64,000 nucleotides of DNA from Ursus arctos (GCF_023065955.2 NW_026622952.1:32226313-32290312); one strand, 5' to 3'; counted from the first letter of the stretch, positions 1-11,704 are shown. Numbers and translations are program-made. The notes: generated by a model not told the origin, from the sequence alone.

Positions 1-1330
1 AGGCCTATTAGCTACTTTGCTCTCCTAGGTTTAAAATGTGTGTTAGGGAATTTGTGACAACCAAAAATGCATTTAGTTGCAAGTAAGGGAAAAAGAAAAT
101 AGTATCTTAAACACTGGAACTTTCTCCATGGAACTTTGTAAGAACACAGTTAAGCGCCTTGTTCCAGCTTTTTAGATGGTTCTTAGCATCAAGTGTTCTC
201 TATTACCATGATTAACTACTGGCTTTTTATTTCCGTGTTTGTTGGCTTATGATCCTAATATGGCTACAGCCTCTCCAGATATCATTATCTTATTCACAAG
301 CAAAAAAAATAATAGTTTGAGGACATATAGGCAGTTAGCAAGAGATAGGCTAGAGGAAAAATCTCCTAGAGGAGATTATTATATGTCCTATGTCTCATTG
401 AACAGAACTGGGTCCCATGGTTACTTTAAATTTGTGAGACCTAAAAAATAACTCCATTTTTTGCCCTAGATAGAGTAAAAAGCAGGTAAGAGATAGATGT
501 GTTGGGATTGCCGTAGGAATTTGCCAATGAAGAATCTACCACTGCAGCCCAACATGGGCTCCCCATTATTGCCTGAACCTTTATCACCGCTTGTCGCTCT
601 CTTGTGTTTTGTTTGATACCTGGCCTTTCTGTGCTTTATGGAGTACATCATTAGACTGTCTAAGGAATGGGAGGCTCTAGAGTCATAAGAAGATAGTGTT
701 ATTTCTTAGAGATAAACCTGTAAGTTACAGAAAACTCATTAATACAAGATTTCTAAAGCAGAATCCAAGCCTGAACTTATAAACCCAGATTTGCCCTGAT
801 TTCTAAGGCTGAGCTCCAAAATTTCTTCAACTGCTGAAGATGAAGACAGGCACGCTGATGAAGGGTTGCCAGTCATCGTATCCTATGGGGCCTCCTTTGC
901 ATTGTGAGAATGTCCTTGGATTAACACTTGCGCTCCGACACCAGCAGTGGGTGACTTTTCCTGTAGTTTTCTCTAATGTGCACCACGCCTTTTCCTACTC
1001 TGCCAAAATCTTCAGGAAGTCGGAGAGATGTTCTTGTTCCTTGACGTAACCCACCTATGAACAATTTTGCTGCTCAGTCTGAAGGGTTTAACAAAGTTCC
1101 CCCTTGGGAACCTGATTTTTTGAGATCTCCTTATACTGTTGGCCAACTTCAAAACACTATCTCTTCTTTAGGAACTTGGGTTCTTTGCTCAGAGTTTTTC
1201 TCTGTCACCCATTTTCTGCGACTCAAAAATCCATATGGCAGACGTATCTGATGCTCTGATCCAAGTCTCTCTTCCTCTCTAACAGCAATTTGTGCTACCT
1301 TCACTGGACTGTGGTGACTCAAGTTTCATT
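1..1330. other. Gene-free stretch, unassigned sequence
   Basis: I see no gene and no repeat family I can name. Three modest open frames on the plus strand between 840 and 1532 lie in different frames. They are interrupted by stops when read together, so they do not make a coherent protein. The part from about 780 to 1330 is somewhat less AT-rich than its surroundings and runs directly into the scrambled duplication that starts at 1331. It may be an old, unrecognised dispersed repeat or a decayed transcript copy. Nothing in it supports a named function. Confidence 0.5.
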
Positions 1331-1674
1331 TTCAATGAATCCCTTTAAACCTTTTCTTCTCATAAAGAAGACAGCATCATGCCGTGGTTATACGTACCAC
1401 CCCTTATGCCCGAGACCTGCACTTGAAGCCTGTCAATGTCTTCAGACTGTGAGTTTAACTTTTGTTGCTTGTCCTGGTCAAGAAAATTTGACTAAGATTA
1501 TAAAAAATCAACACTGCTTCATGCCAGAGTAAAAAATTATGGTTCACTTATAAATATTCAAACTATTTATGGAACTCTCCTACTGCTAATAAGATTTCAA
1601 GGTACTGACCTGGAAGCCATAATGTCCTAAAACTACTTTATTCTTATGGCAACTCTTTACCAAGTGCTTACTCC
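1331..1674 (+). repeat. Scrambled duplicate segment (blocks A-B-C) of the 27 kb locus
   Basis: Read on the plus strand, this segment is three joined blocks that match the minus strand near 27 kb. Block A (1331-1442) matches 27445 down to 27334 with one difference in 112 bases. Block B (1435-1647) matches 27717 down to 27468 with five substitutions, a 4-base indel and a 41-base gap. Block C (1646-1674) matches 27256 down to 27230 apart from two extra T. At the source the order is B, a 22-base A-rich spacer, A, 77 further bases, then C. A and B share the 8-mer AATGTCTT at their joint (1435-1442), and B and C share AT. Block A contains a reversed MIR 3' end that stops abruptly at the joint, while the MIR at the source is continuous. 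The copy here is therefore the derived one. Neither joint carries GT-AG splice signals. Confidence 0.88.
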
Positions 1675-2445
1675 TGTATTTTCCCCACTAGCCTCACTTT
1701 TCTCAGCCAGCTCTCTCTTGTCTACTTGCTGAAATCTATTTGGGGAACAGATGATGTGCAACTTCATTTTCTTTTTGTCCCAATTTAATACACTCTCTTC
1801 CTCTGCCTTGTTCTCCTATGATAACATACCAATTATATGGTACTTAGCAAATATTTTCTTTGAAAAGAATCCTTGAAAGTATCCTTTTTGTGTATATTGT
1901 TGTATTTTAAGCTGGTTCAAGAAAATGGCCATGCACATTTTCGAGGTTGCATGTAGTTTCTGATCGATAAACATCTTTGGGTACATGCTTCATGTTAAAT
2001 TACTCAACAGAAGTATTTTCACCTAGTTAAATTATTCAAATATGAAAGTGCAAAGGTAATATTGGTAATTTTAGGGGAATTACAAAGTCATCAAAACCAA
2101 AAGATGACAAGCAAGATGAGATTAACATCACAAGAAATGCAAAGTGCATTTGTCACATAGTAACATAGAGTAGGAGAGTTGGCAAAGCCACGCGATCTTG
2201 TCTCAGTTTTTAAAGTGTTGCTTTGAAATCTTCCATGCTTAATTAGCTTTGCAGTTTTAGAAGTTACCAAAGAAACTACTTCATCTTTTGTAGAAACATT
2301 GAGATGCTTGCTAATTCCTAAATCGTTAGGATAATGCAAAAGAGAATGGGCAGAATGGAAGCGAGGAATACAATATAGGTGTGAACAGAAAATTAATCCT
2401 TAAGAGGAAATTTGTCTCCAAATATATATTGATTTGCTACTTAAA
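1675..2445. other. Gene-free AT-rich stretch
   Basis: I recognise no gene or repeat family here. A short run after 1674 has weak resemblance (roughly 70%) to the continuation of the source MIR. It is far below the identity of blocks A to C and may be chance. Confidence 0.5.
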
Positions 2446-2630
2446 GCAGTGGTTTCCTCAAGTGGGGTCTTAGAAGCAGCAATGTCACCAAAGGGTTAGA
2501 AATGTCCCCCTGAGCTGCTGAGTCAGAAACTAAGGATGGGACCCAGAATGCTGTGTTTTAAACAATCCCTCCAAGTGCTTCTGTTACCCACTGAAGTTCA
2601 AATTCACTGACTTAGATAACCACTGTAGTA
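2446..2630 (+). repeat. MER20-like DNA transposon remnant
   Basis: The segment opens with CAGTGGTTTCCTCAAGTGG and runs through a diverged body (TGCTGAGTCAGAAACTAAGG, GGGACCCAGAATGCTGTGTTTTAA) to AAGTTCAAATTCACTG. This is the layout of MER20, a short non-autonomous hAT-Charlie element. Divergence is high, as expected for an ancestral mammalian insertion. It has no coding capacity. Confidence 0.75.
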
Positions 2631-2859
2631 TTTTCTGTTTATAAATTCAATTCAGAATCATAGAGGATGCTATATAGTCAGGAGGTATTTAACAATAGCA
2701 ACAAAATATAATTCTAGAGAAAATGTAAGCTATCATTAATGTCTTGGCATTAGCTGAACTGAATGATAATGAAATGACAACCCTACTTGCCTGTTAATAG
2801 AGATGTATTTGAGCACCTTCCTCTCAAATTCTATTTCCTAGAGGCCCATTTGCTGCCTC

Positions 2860-2955
2860 CTCCACCCAACATCTCAGCCCATTAGACAGGGAGTTTCCAG
2901 AGGTCAAGGATTATTTTGCTCATCACCAAGCCCAGTAAATATGCATGTACTCTTG
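2860..2955 (-). repeat. L2 LINE 3'-end fragment
   Basis: The run TTAGACAGGGAGTTTCCAGAGGTCAAGGATTATTTTGCTCATCACCAAGCCCAGTA (quoted only as a pattern: bases 2881-2937) follows the reverse complement of the L2 3' end. In that consensus, 'gagctccatgagggcagggactttgtctg' leads to 'cccagcgcc...agta'. It is an old, strongly diverged fragment. Confidence 0.5.
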
Positions 2956-2979
2956 CTATCTACAGAAGACATACTTTAT

Positions 2980-3300
2980 ACAAATCAAATGTGAACAAAA
3001 CAAATAGATCTCTTGCCTCATGGAGCTTATATTTTCAGTCAAGGAGATAGCCTAAATACATAGCATAACATTTTCTAACTGGGAAGTCCTAACTGGGTGC
3101 CTTGAAGAGAAGAGTCACACAGGCTTTACGTGGGTGGTCAAGAAGGTTTCCCCAAGGACTTGTCATTTAAACTGAGATCTGGAACTTGAACAGCCTGAAG
3201 ATCTTGAGGGAAAGCTTCCCTGGCAGACAGTAAAGATGGGGCAAAAGGCCCTGAATGGTGGGGAGAGTTGGCATTGCTATAGGACCTGTCAACGTGTCTG
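2980..3300 (+). repeat. L2 LINE 3' region fragment
   Basis: The landmarks follow the L2 3' region in order. CATGGAGCTTATATTTTCAG comes near the start, then GGTGGTCAAGAAGGTTTCCC, then the 'aactgagatctggaacttgaa' motif of the L2 consensus, and finally GCAAAAGGCCCTGA. Divergence is high. There is no open frame of significance. Confidence 0.65.
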
Positions 3301-5828
3301 CTTAATTAGCGGCGGGGGAGGGGGCAGACTGGCAGGAAATGCAGTTGGAGAGTCGTGAAGGGTCAGAGATTGAAAGCCCTCTAGACAGGGGCAAAGAGTT
3401 AACTATAAAAAAAAAAAATAAAACATTAGTCTCTGTTTTAACATCAAATGATTGTACAAGGTGATAGAAGGTAATTCTTCAAATTGTGGTTGTTCTTAAA
3501 ATATGGTTAAGAGTGAAGGGAGAGTAACAGGTGCGCTAAAGAAGGCAGTTTAGTGTCTAGTTTCACATTATGCTTCAAGGGTCTACTTACTGGTCAGTAT
3601 ATGTCTGACCGAATGCTCAGTTCTACACAGCTGCCTGGCCTTTCGAGCAGGTTTCTCATGAAAAGATTTCCAGCATTTTGTGCACGCAAATTCAGAATGC
3701 CAGCTTTCACTATCTGCTCTTCAACTTGTGAGTTTTGGGCACCACAGAGTTAGGGTAAACCTGCTCGAAAAGTAACTGGAAGATAGTGAGATGAACCAAA
3801 CTTGGCTAAAGATGCTGTTCCCCTCCCCCAAACTTTGGGAAGCCTGTGTGTGCACATTGTTAGCAGCTAGGTGAATGGTTATTGAAGACAAGCAGAGCCT
3901 TAACATAGAGAACATCTTGGTCTGTGATGTCTTGAGCTTTAACTGAGTTACTACTGTACTTGATACTAAAAGGTTAAATATTGTCTTGAAAGGGAGAAAA
4001 AGGAACAAAACTTTCCACCTGACTTCTCCTTCTAGAGTGACTTCATAATGTTACAGTGTGACTTTAAAAGGTCCCATTTGTTTCCCTTTTCCTTTCTCTT
4101 GGAACACTACAAATGAAACCAGTATGGTTTCCTGGTCTATAAATGTACCATTCATTCAGTCTTCTGCTTAAAACACTTTGTAAATTTGTGATTTCATCCC
4201 AGACAACATTCAGTTACAGGTCACATGACACCTGTTTTCACTGTTAAAACATGTTCTGTTTTTGTCTTTTATACTCAAATGATACAAGTGAGATTTAATG
4301 TATTTGCACACTTGCTCCTTATTGCTAGACTGACTTGTTGAAGGAAAACAAAATACCTGTATTTCTGTAATTAAAGATACTGCTTAGCATAATACATAGT
4401 TGTGTTCTCATGTGCTTTTTAGAACTTTTTCTTCTCAGTGTCAGAATTTAGGGGAAAGCAATGCCTGAATGCACTAATTTTATACTTTGCAAAGCATTAA
4501 AGTTATAGTGCAGCTGAGGGCATATTGCCATTTTTAGGATAAGTTTCAAGGGGTGAAATGGTGTTTGGAAGTGAAAATAATTGACGTTTTGTGAATTCTG
4601 GATCATCTTTAAGGTTTTTTTTTTTGGCAATGAAATAATCCATATATATGTATTTTTATAATACTGCTATTTGGCATTTTCATATTTGAATTTTCCTTAG
4701 AGACTTTCGAAGAAGAGTTGTGACATATTTGCTGTTCAGGAAAGACTAAATCTTGTAGCAGTTTAATCACTTTGTGATAACGTTTTTGATATGCCTTGTT
4801 AAAGAAATCAAAACACTTAATTTTTTCTAGTTGGAGTAATTGCATTCTTGTCTTGAAGTTATCAAAGGCCACATACACACACACACAGGTTGGTCAGTAT
4901 AGCAGGAATCAGTCTGTATGAGTTAAATGGTACTTGATTAAAAAACATAATTTTTAAGGATTCTGTATAGTCTGAATGATATAGGAAGAGTAATACACCT
5001 GGTGTCAGCACCGACTTATAATCCCTATAATGATGGCATTTAAAATACATGAAAATTGAATACAGTGATACACATTATAATGACATATCTAAAATATAAA
5101 ATAAGTGATCCGATTAGATCAAATAGCCATAAGTTTGAAACAAAAGGTAAATCAACACAAAAAAGCAATAGGTTAAACTTTATTGTTGATTAGTATTTTT
5201 TTTTCCTATGGAGCTTCTTTAAATATACTTTCAAACATTTGTGAAAAGTCATGCGATTGCCAAAGAACCCACATTATTAAAAATCAGGCCTACTAGGTTA
5301 AGTGGAATGTTTGCAGATATGATTGTTAATGTAGAAACAGTCTACACATACTCGACTAACATGAGTAAAAGGAGGGGTCTGGCATTCATTCAAATGTAAA
5401 ATGTCTTAACGATAAAAAATATGTTAAAATACATTCCAAGAGACTAATGATAAGCTCTGTACATAGTTGGTTTGCTTTACTCATCTAATTATTTTCTATT
5501 CAGTAATTTCATTTTCAGTTACATGGTAAATATTTAATAACAGAGAAAATTAACATTTCAAGTTTTAAACACTATGAAAATGGATTAGCTCCAAATTACA
5601 CACACTATTCACTCTTTTATTTATTTTTTCACATACCAGTTCTCTTTTAAATTTGCCTCATCTGCTTGCACTATATACTTAGTAACAGAACTAATAAATT
5701 AGATGAGAGAAACCAGTGGAAAAACTAGAAGTAGAAGGAAAGTTAGCTAATCCAAAATTAATATTTGAACCAAATAGGATTATTAACCTCAGGATAACAA
5801 CACCTAAACTTATCCTTTAAACAAAGGT
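3301..5828. other. Gene-free stretch, mostly unique sequence
   Basis: This 2.5-kb block contains no gene, SINE or LTR that I can recognise. It holds an A-run near 3409-3420 and a very short (AC)n at about 4872-4888. Overlapping minus-strand open frames between 4448 and 5050 have low-complexity, intron-like composition and no family resemblance. Confidence 0.5.
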
Positions 5829-5881
5829 AGTTTTTTTTTTGTTGTTGTTGTTTTTGTTGTTGTTGTTTTGTTTTTTTGTTT
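5829..5881. repeat. (TTG)n / T-rich simple repeat
   Basis: A run of T is followed by repeated TTG units interrupted by longer T runs. This is probably the decayed tail of an old retroposon on the minus strand, but no body is recognisable next to it. Confidence 0.85.
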
Positions 5882-6885
5882 CCCCATCTGGAGCATTGTA
5901 TACTAGCCTAGTTTTCTCTACCTGTCTGTAAAACATCAGGATTTTAAATTCACATTTAAGTTTTATGCCTTGCACTGTAACCTAGTAACTAAATACATTT
6001 CATTCCTAACATTAAATTGCTCCCTTTACATCAATCATATAATTTCCAGTTCTGTAAACTCATTGTGATTATTCTTGATCAAACACTGGGTATTTTGTTA
6101 CATGTGTCACAATGTTAGATTTTTTCATGTGAAGGGTGTTGACTCTGGTGTTTCAAGTTCTGCATTGCGATAGTGAGAGCAACATGAGAGAACTCAAGAG
6201 TTGGCCATTGAGCTGGTCAACCCTTCCCTCTTGACACCTGCACACATTCCATTACAGTTCCCACTTCCTCTCTTCTGTCATCCACTATCTGAGTATTTCC
6301 TGAACATAGAATTGTCAGTAAGGTGGTCTTCCTATTAATGATTTCTGCCAGTTTCCTATATGTCCATTTCCAATTCATCCATCCAAAATGACCCCCTATG
6401 GCTATCTCTGAATGATACAGGCACTTCCCTGAATTCAGCCCAAGTTATTTCTGTAACCAAACCTTGACCATCGGGGTCACAGGAATCTCTCCTTCTCCTG
6501 AAAGTATTTCTTGCTTCAAGACACCCTCACATACATACACTACACCAGCCCCTATATACTTCTTTTGTGACTTTTTCAGCTCCCCAGCTTGACACAGAAG
6601 CTCATCCACACATCCTAGTTTGTGTTTTCTGGGGAAAAGCTAGATTAAAAGTGCACTTAAGCACATTTTAGTTGTTAATTTATAGGATTAGAATTAAGCA
6701 GAGGTGCTGGAAAATGTAACCTATGTTGTTGTTCATCAATATTTGAATGCCATAATCTATATTTGCCTTTGCTTTAATCTTGTAAGACATAAGCTAAAAA
6801 AGATCATTGTCTAAAACAAACCACACCTTCTTTACCTTTTTATCCTTATATCTGATTACATTATTCTTTTTAATAGGATAGTTGC
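5882..6885. other. Gene-free stretch
   Basis: No gene and no recognised repeat. A slightly more GC-rich part between about 6200 and 6620 has no open frame longer than 60 codons. Confidence 0.5.
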
Positions 6886-6889
6886 ATAT

Positions 6890-7060
6890 ATCCTTTATTG
6901 AGGGCCTCCTGGAACTGTTAGGTTATTTATATGTGTTACCAATTCTCTTTTGAGAATTGTTATTTTCTACCTCCTAAGTTTGTAAATGGGAGCTCAAGGA
7001 TGTCCCGCTTCTCAAAGATGCCACAGCTATTAAGTGGTGGAGGCAATATGCATATATCAC
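6890..7060 (+). repeat. MIR SINE remnant
   Basis: An ancestral MIR pattern is visible. It has a 'tattgagggcc' start, CTAAGTTTGTAAATGGGAGC in place of 'cattttacagatgaggaaa', then ATGCCACAGCTATTAAGTGG, which corresponds to the conserved 'tcacacagctagtaagtgg' core. It is heavily diverged. Confidence 0.6.
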
Positions 7061-7253
7061 TTTATCTGGGGTGAAAGCCCTTTCTATTCCTACTCTAGAC
7101 GTGCACCTTCTTTTAGAATAAAAATAACCAGTGTATTGCATCAAATATATAAGAATATATTCTAGTTTAGTCCCAGAAAACTGCTTTCTATTTACTGCTG
7201 TAAACTTCCCAAACTGATAATTACAAACAAGTACTTGGAAATGTAAGTTTTAT

Positions 7254-7295
7254 TTGTTTTTTTTGTTTGTTTGTTTGTTTGTTTGTTTGTTTTTC
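7254..7295. repeat. (TTTG)n microsatellite
   Basis: About nine TTTG units follow a T-run. The tract lies just upstream of a CAN-SINE, but outside that SINE's target-site duplication. Confidence 0.92.
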
Positions 7296-7328
7296 TAACC
7301 TGTTACTTAGGTCAAAACAACCTGTTCA

Positions 7329-7498
7329 GGGGCGCCTGGGTGGCTCAGTTGTTAAGTTGTCTGCCTTCGGCTCAGGTCATGATCCCAGGGTCCTGCTCAG
7401 CGGGAAGCCTGCTTCTTCCTCTCCCACTTCCCCTGCTTGTGTTCCCTCTCTCGCTGTGTCTTTCTCTGTCAAATAAATAAAATCTTAAAAAAAGAAAC
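7329..7498 (+). mobile_element. CAN-SINE (SINEC) with internal deletion
   Basis: This is a tRNA-derived carnivore SINE: GGGGCGCCTGGGTGGCTCAG head, GGTCATGATCCCAGGGTCCTG, CT-rich segment, then TCAAATAAATAAAATCTT and an A-rich tail. It is flanked by near-identical copies of ACAACCTGTTCA. Compared with full-length siblings it lacks about 27 bases between the two CCTG motifs, so GGTCCTG runs straight into CTCAGCGGG. It is non-autonomous and depends on L1 enzymes. The two open frames that cross it are chance frames. Confidence 0.95.
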
Positions 7499-9225
7499 AA
7501 AACACAACCTGTTCATACGTCACTGCTACTTTAAATTCACATATGAAGTATATGCTTAGCCTTGTAGTTTATTCACGTTTTCCTGTTTTCAAACCTTTCT
7601 TCTTTACATATCCAGTTTTTTTGCTGTTCTTGTTTTTGTTTTTTTTTTTCAACTGAAAGATGAGTGCTAATTTCTGTATCCTAACAGAAAACTGAAAATA
7701 TAGCATTCCGATCTTTGTCAGTAAGGGCATTTACATTGACTAAACTCATTTCTACTGTCACCTTAAATGTTAGGAAAACTCATCTGTGAAAGAGCAAAAA
7801 GTGTTGAGCATGACATTCATTAGAAAGCAATTGACATTTTTGCTGAAAAGAAAACTTTCTAAAACATATTTCAGCAATTTTCTGATGAGAATACATATAT
7901 GAAGCATTTTTATTGTTAGCATAATTCCCCTTATTTTAAACTATCGTAACTGAGAAAGTCCTGGTCTAGAAAGCCACATCACGTTCACATTTTAACAGGA
8001 CTAACAGGTCCTCAGGGCTCTGGGACCAGGAAGGGGGTCACTGATTGAGGACAAACAAAGGTCTACTATGTAACTTCCCACGGCAGCAGTCAGCCCATCT
8101 TCCACAACCGGAGTCACACTCGATGATTTATCTCGCATTATCCAATAAATAGAATTTGCAAAGGTATAATTACAGTACCATTGCACATTGTGGGTTAGAG
8201 TAAAACAAAAAAATATAAAACAGCACTTGGTTAATCTAAGATGCTTTGCGTCACTTCATTTGCATGCTATAAATATTGTTTCATGAGAAGTGGTTTTAGA
8301 CCTGGCTGCCTAACTTCCTCCATTTTTACAGCTTTTAAGGAGTAGCCAACTCCATACATACACATTAACCTGTCTTAAGAATCAGCTTAAAATATCTTCC
8401 CTCATTTTCGCTAGTATAACACAGATCAAAATAGAGGCATTTAGAGCATTGACTTAATATTGAAATTTTGCTAGAGTGCTTTCCAAGTCGGTAATTGCAA
8501 CCTCTCCCTGAAGTGTATGGTATTATATTGATCCTGGATTCATCACTCACAGGGAGCTGACCACTTGACTCTTGACCATGACCGTGCAAAGTACAGCAGG
8601 TAGGAAGCATTAGAGTCCTTATGGTTTCCCTCTGGTTTCACACTTCGTGTGTTCTAATTGGATAGCATGAGTGACTGCTGAAATCGGGAGTGGGTGAGAG
8701 TGAGCAGTTGGGAAGTTTGTGATGAGGATGGTTTCCTGCGAAACTTTTTATTTTTTTAATTTGTGACTGCTTTATGACTGCTCGGTATTTAAAACTCTTT
8801 GTCATAGAACATTGGTTAAGTCGTAGATTGAAGTTATGCTTCCACTGGTCTGTGTTGTTCCTCTTGGGAGAGTAACACTTGAGAAAAGTTCCAGTGGAAA
8901 AATACTGGAAATATGTAAATACAAGTCTGTGTTCTCTCTTTTCACCTTGCCTCCCATGTCTGCCTTGCTCCCTCTCAGGGCAGATGATGGGTAATCTTAA
9001 ACTCACCCTGAATTGAATGTTCACCAATTGGCTAGAGCCTCTGCAGAACTCTAAGCTTGCTTTTGTGCATACATTCTAGCCCAGGACCTCTTGCATCTAA
9101 TATTCTGAGTACAGCAAGGCTTTAGGTCTCATTTTCCACAGTCACTCCTCGTGGCAATTACATCCATGTGAATTTTGTTACCAACTTAAGATTTCGTATA
9201 GCTTTTATTTGTCCATTTGTTTGAT
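7499..9225. other. Gene-free stretch with a chance 129-codon frame
   Basis: No recognised repeat apart from a T-run near 7640. A minus-strand open frame of 129 codons lies at 8638-9027. It has a basic, low-complexity composition, no recognisable domain and no promoter or splice context that I can defend. I treat it as a chance frame in non-coding DNA. Confidence 0.45.
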
Positions 9226-9290
9226 GAGGGGTGTGTGTGTGTGTGTGTATGTGTGTGTGTGTGTGCACACGCATGTGTGTGATGTGTGCC
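9226..9290. repeat. (GT)n microsatellite, interrupted
   Basis: Two GT tracts are interrupted by single TATG and GCACACGC-type breaks, ending in TGTGTGATGTGTG. This is an ordinary dinucleotide microsatellite, and it is likely to vary in length between individuals. Confidence 0.93.
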
Positions 9291-9611
9291 TCTGTTGAAT
9301 GACATACTGGAAATGCAAAGAGGGTTAACATGAACCTCCCATCCTTGAGGTACTTAAAATCTAATGGAGTAGTGGGACACTGTACACAGATAATGAGTGT
9401 AACATGATTGGTACTAGGAAAAAAAATCTATATAAAATATCATTAGAGCACGTAAGATAAAGCATCTGGGGATTGAGAAAGAACTCCTAAGACCCATGCC
9501 CTGTAAAGGCAAAAGTATCAGAAGTACACCCTTGAGAATCAGATATTGGGAGTAGACTTTATTATAGAACAAATTTCAATAGGAATGATAGCTTTTTAAA
9601 AATAAGCAGTA

Positions 9612-9806
9612 GGGGCACCTGGGTGGCTCAGTTGGGTAAGCATTGGACTCTTGGTTTCGGCTCAGGTCATGATCTCAAAGTCGTGGGATGGAACCCCACA
9701 CTGGGCTCTGTGCTCGGCATGGAGTCTGCTTGTCCATCTCCCTCTGCTCCTCCCCCCACTTGCACTGCTCTCTCTCTCTCCCCATCTCTAAAACAAGCAA
9801 ACAAAT
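9612..9806 (+). mobile_element. CAN-SINE (SINEC), full length
   Basis: The element has a GGGGCACCTGGGTGGCTCAG head, a GGTTTCGGCTCAGGTCATGA core, then TGGAGTCTGCTTG, a CT-rich stretch and an AAACAAATAAA tail. A perfect 14-base target-site duplication AAAAATAAGCAGTA flanks it (9598-9611 and 9807-9820). This shows L1-mediated insertion and fixes its boundaries. Confidence 0.97.
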
Positions 9807-10374
9807 AAAAATAAGCAGTAATGAAACTTGAAAGATTTCTAGATTACCTGAATGATTGTCCATTTGCCATAACAAACAGGTGATCAGACATTCTGCTTAT
9901 TCTGATATCATCGGTGTTAACTCTCATTTCAGTACTGATTTTAAGATTCAACTAAAATTGTTCACCAGTTTCTGTCAGGAAAGATAAGTCTAAATATAAA
10001 TAACAAAAAAATAGTTAGATTTAGCACTATATATCATGCAGATGGATAATAGTAAGCAACTCGATTCAACAGATTAACTAATTTAGTTGTCTGGGGGTAT
10101 GTCTTGCAGATGATTTATCCTGGCAAACCCACTGGGAAGCAGTCTGCTCAAGATTTTATTTTCCACAAGAGTCACATTAAAGCCCTCAAATGCCAGAAGC
10201 AGATAACTGACAACTCAGCCTCCAGCTTTTCCAGGAAATGACAGTTTTCCTCTTTTCTTCTAGAACTGTGGTTCGCAGTGCAAGCACTGAGGAGTGGGTC
10301 CAAAGCTGTTCTCCTACACACCTCATCCTTGCCTGTGGGCTGCCTTGTAACTCGCCCCATTAGAATTTTAGTGG

Positions 10375-10500
10375 CTTTGAAATTAGGTGGACTTGAGTTC
10401 TAGAACAAGCTTTGACTCTTACTAATAAAATTCATTTCTATGGCCTTTATAATCACGCTGAGCTTCCTTCTTAATCTGAAAGAGAGGATAATTTAACCGC
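10375..10500 (-). repeat. MIR SINE fragment
   Basis: The reverse MIR pattern is present. 'Gtggctttgaaattaggtggac' corresponds to the start of the tRNA part, followed by GAGTTCTAGAACAAGCTTTGACTCTTACTA, then GAGCTTCCTTCTTAATCTG in the 'cctcagtttcctcatctg' position. It is diverged. Confidence 0.55.
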
Positions 10501-11149
10501 TAGGTTCTGACAGCATTTAAGTGATAAGACAAAATGGGTTTGTTCTGTATCTGTCTGGCCGGTAGGAGGTTCTTGATTAATGAATAACTTTTTGGTTTTA
10601 TTTGAGGAATTGGATGCATTGTTTATTAGATCGGGAGAACTTGGGAAACACATTTCCCTTTTTATCTGGACTGTCAGTGTTTTATCACTCTTGCATCTTA
10701 TCGATTACTATTAATGTTAGAACTATCTACCTTGTCATATTTCATTATTTAGGTTCTACTTTATTCCTAATATTCTATTACCTGCCTCTTATTGGAAATA
10801 TTAAAGAATTTGGATATAAACAGTAAATAGTAACTTCCTTGGACTCAATTTTCTTAAACACTTCCAATGTTCTCTTCTACCTTTCAGCTCTAAAAATCTA
10901 TGTTCTAGTTGAAAACACGCGAGGCAAGTTAGAGTGGGATTAATATATTCCAGGCACTATAAAGTGTATTCTGTCTCGTGGCCGGAGGGTGAAGTCTAAG
11001 GAATGTTTGCGAAAACATTTCATGCTTACACCCTTTAAGGAGTTGACCATAGGTTGTGAGTGGAGCTCTGTGCAGATGAGGAAGTGAGGGACAGAGGTGT
11101 TAAGCAGCAATAAAATGGGTGGGCATGGTGAGGTGCTTGCAATGTGAGC
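10501..11149. other. Gene-free stretch
   Basis: No gene and no clear repeat. A plus-strand open frame at 10602-10826 has low-complexity hydrophobic composition and no family resemblance. Confidence 0.5.
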
Positions 11150-11275
11150 TGCAAACATCCAGAGACCTTTCTAGTGAGAAGGTGAGGTTTGAGCTGAGTC
11201 CTAAGGGATACATTTGAATTAGAAGGGATGTTATCGGTATGGAGAAGATGGGAACAAAGAGAAGTGACAATCCAT
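11150..11275 (+). repeat. L2-like LINE fragment
   Basis: The order CAGAGACCTTTCTAGTGAGA, GGTGAGGTTTGAGCTGAGTC, CTAAGGGATACATTTG matches the L2 3' region ('gaggtgacatttgagctgagacctgaaggatg'). Only this core is convincing. The flanks are too diverged to place. Confidence 0.55.
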
Positions 11276-11704
11276 CAATGAAATTCAGGGGCGTTAATGT
11301 TTCCGTATCCATTTCAAGCACAGTATTTTTATAGAACATCCTTTCCCCAACTATGCCAGTGAGATACTAGATATAAAGAAAAATACGTTTTTGGAATGGC
11401 ATGAGTTAGAGATATGTTTGGTAAAATAAACACACTTATTCACCACAGGACTTCTCAGAGCCTTTTTACAAGGAATTCTTTCATACTCTTGTGATCCTTG
11501 AAACTGTCTCGGGGGGCGCTCTCACATCTCCTGAGACCTGTGTGGCAATTGTTGATAAAGAGAGTAATAGCAGATTGGAAAGATGACTTGGAGACAGACG
11601 GGAGAGCTTGGAGTGTTTAGACTCAGGGGTCTGGCATAAACCTGGGGGAGTGGACATCCCCGGCTCTGAGGTCAGTGTTCGCCCCTTCAAACTGCACCAC
11701 ATCC

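Noticed and set aside
840..1532. Processed pseudogene of a multi-exon protein
   Set aside because: The frames do not join into one protein, I recognise no family, and the 3' part is explained by the scrambled copy of MIR-containing non-coding DNA.
1331..1674. Retrocopy of a circular RNA (back-splice) as origin of the A-B order
   Set aside because: The A/B joint lies on an 8-base repeat, and the source lacks a GT donor after block A. Block C, outside the would-be circle, is also present.
8638..9027. 129-codon minus-strand open frame
   Set aside because: No domain, no splice or promoter context, and a biased, basic, low-complexity composition.
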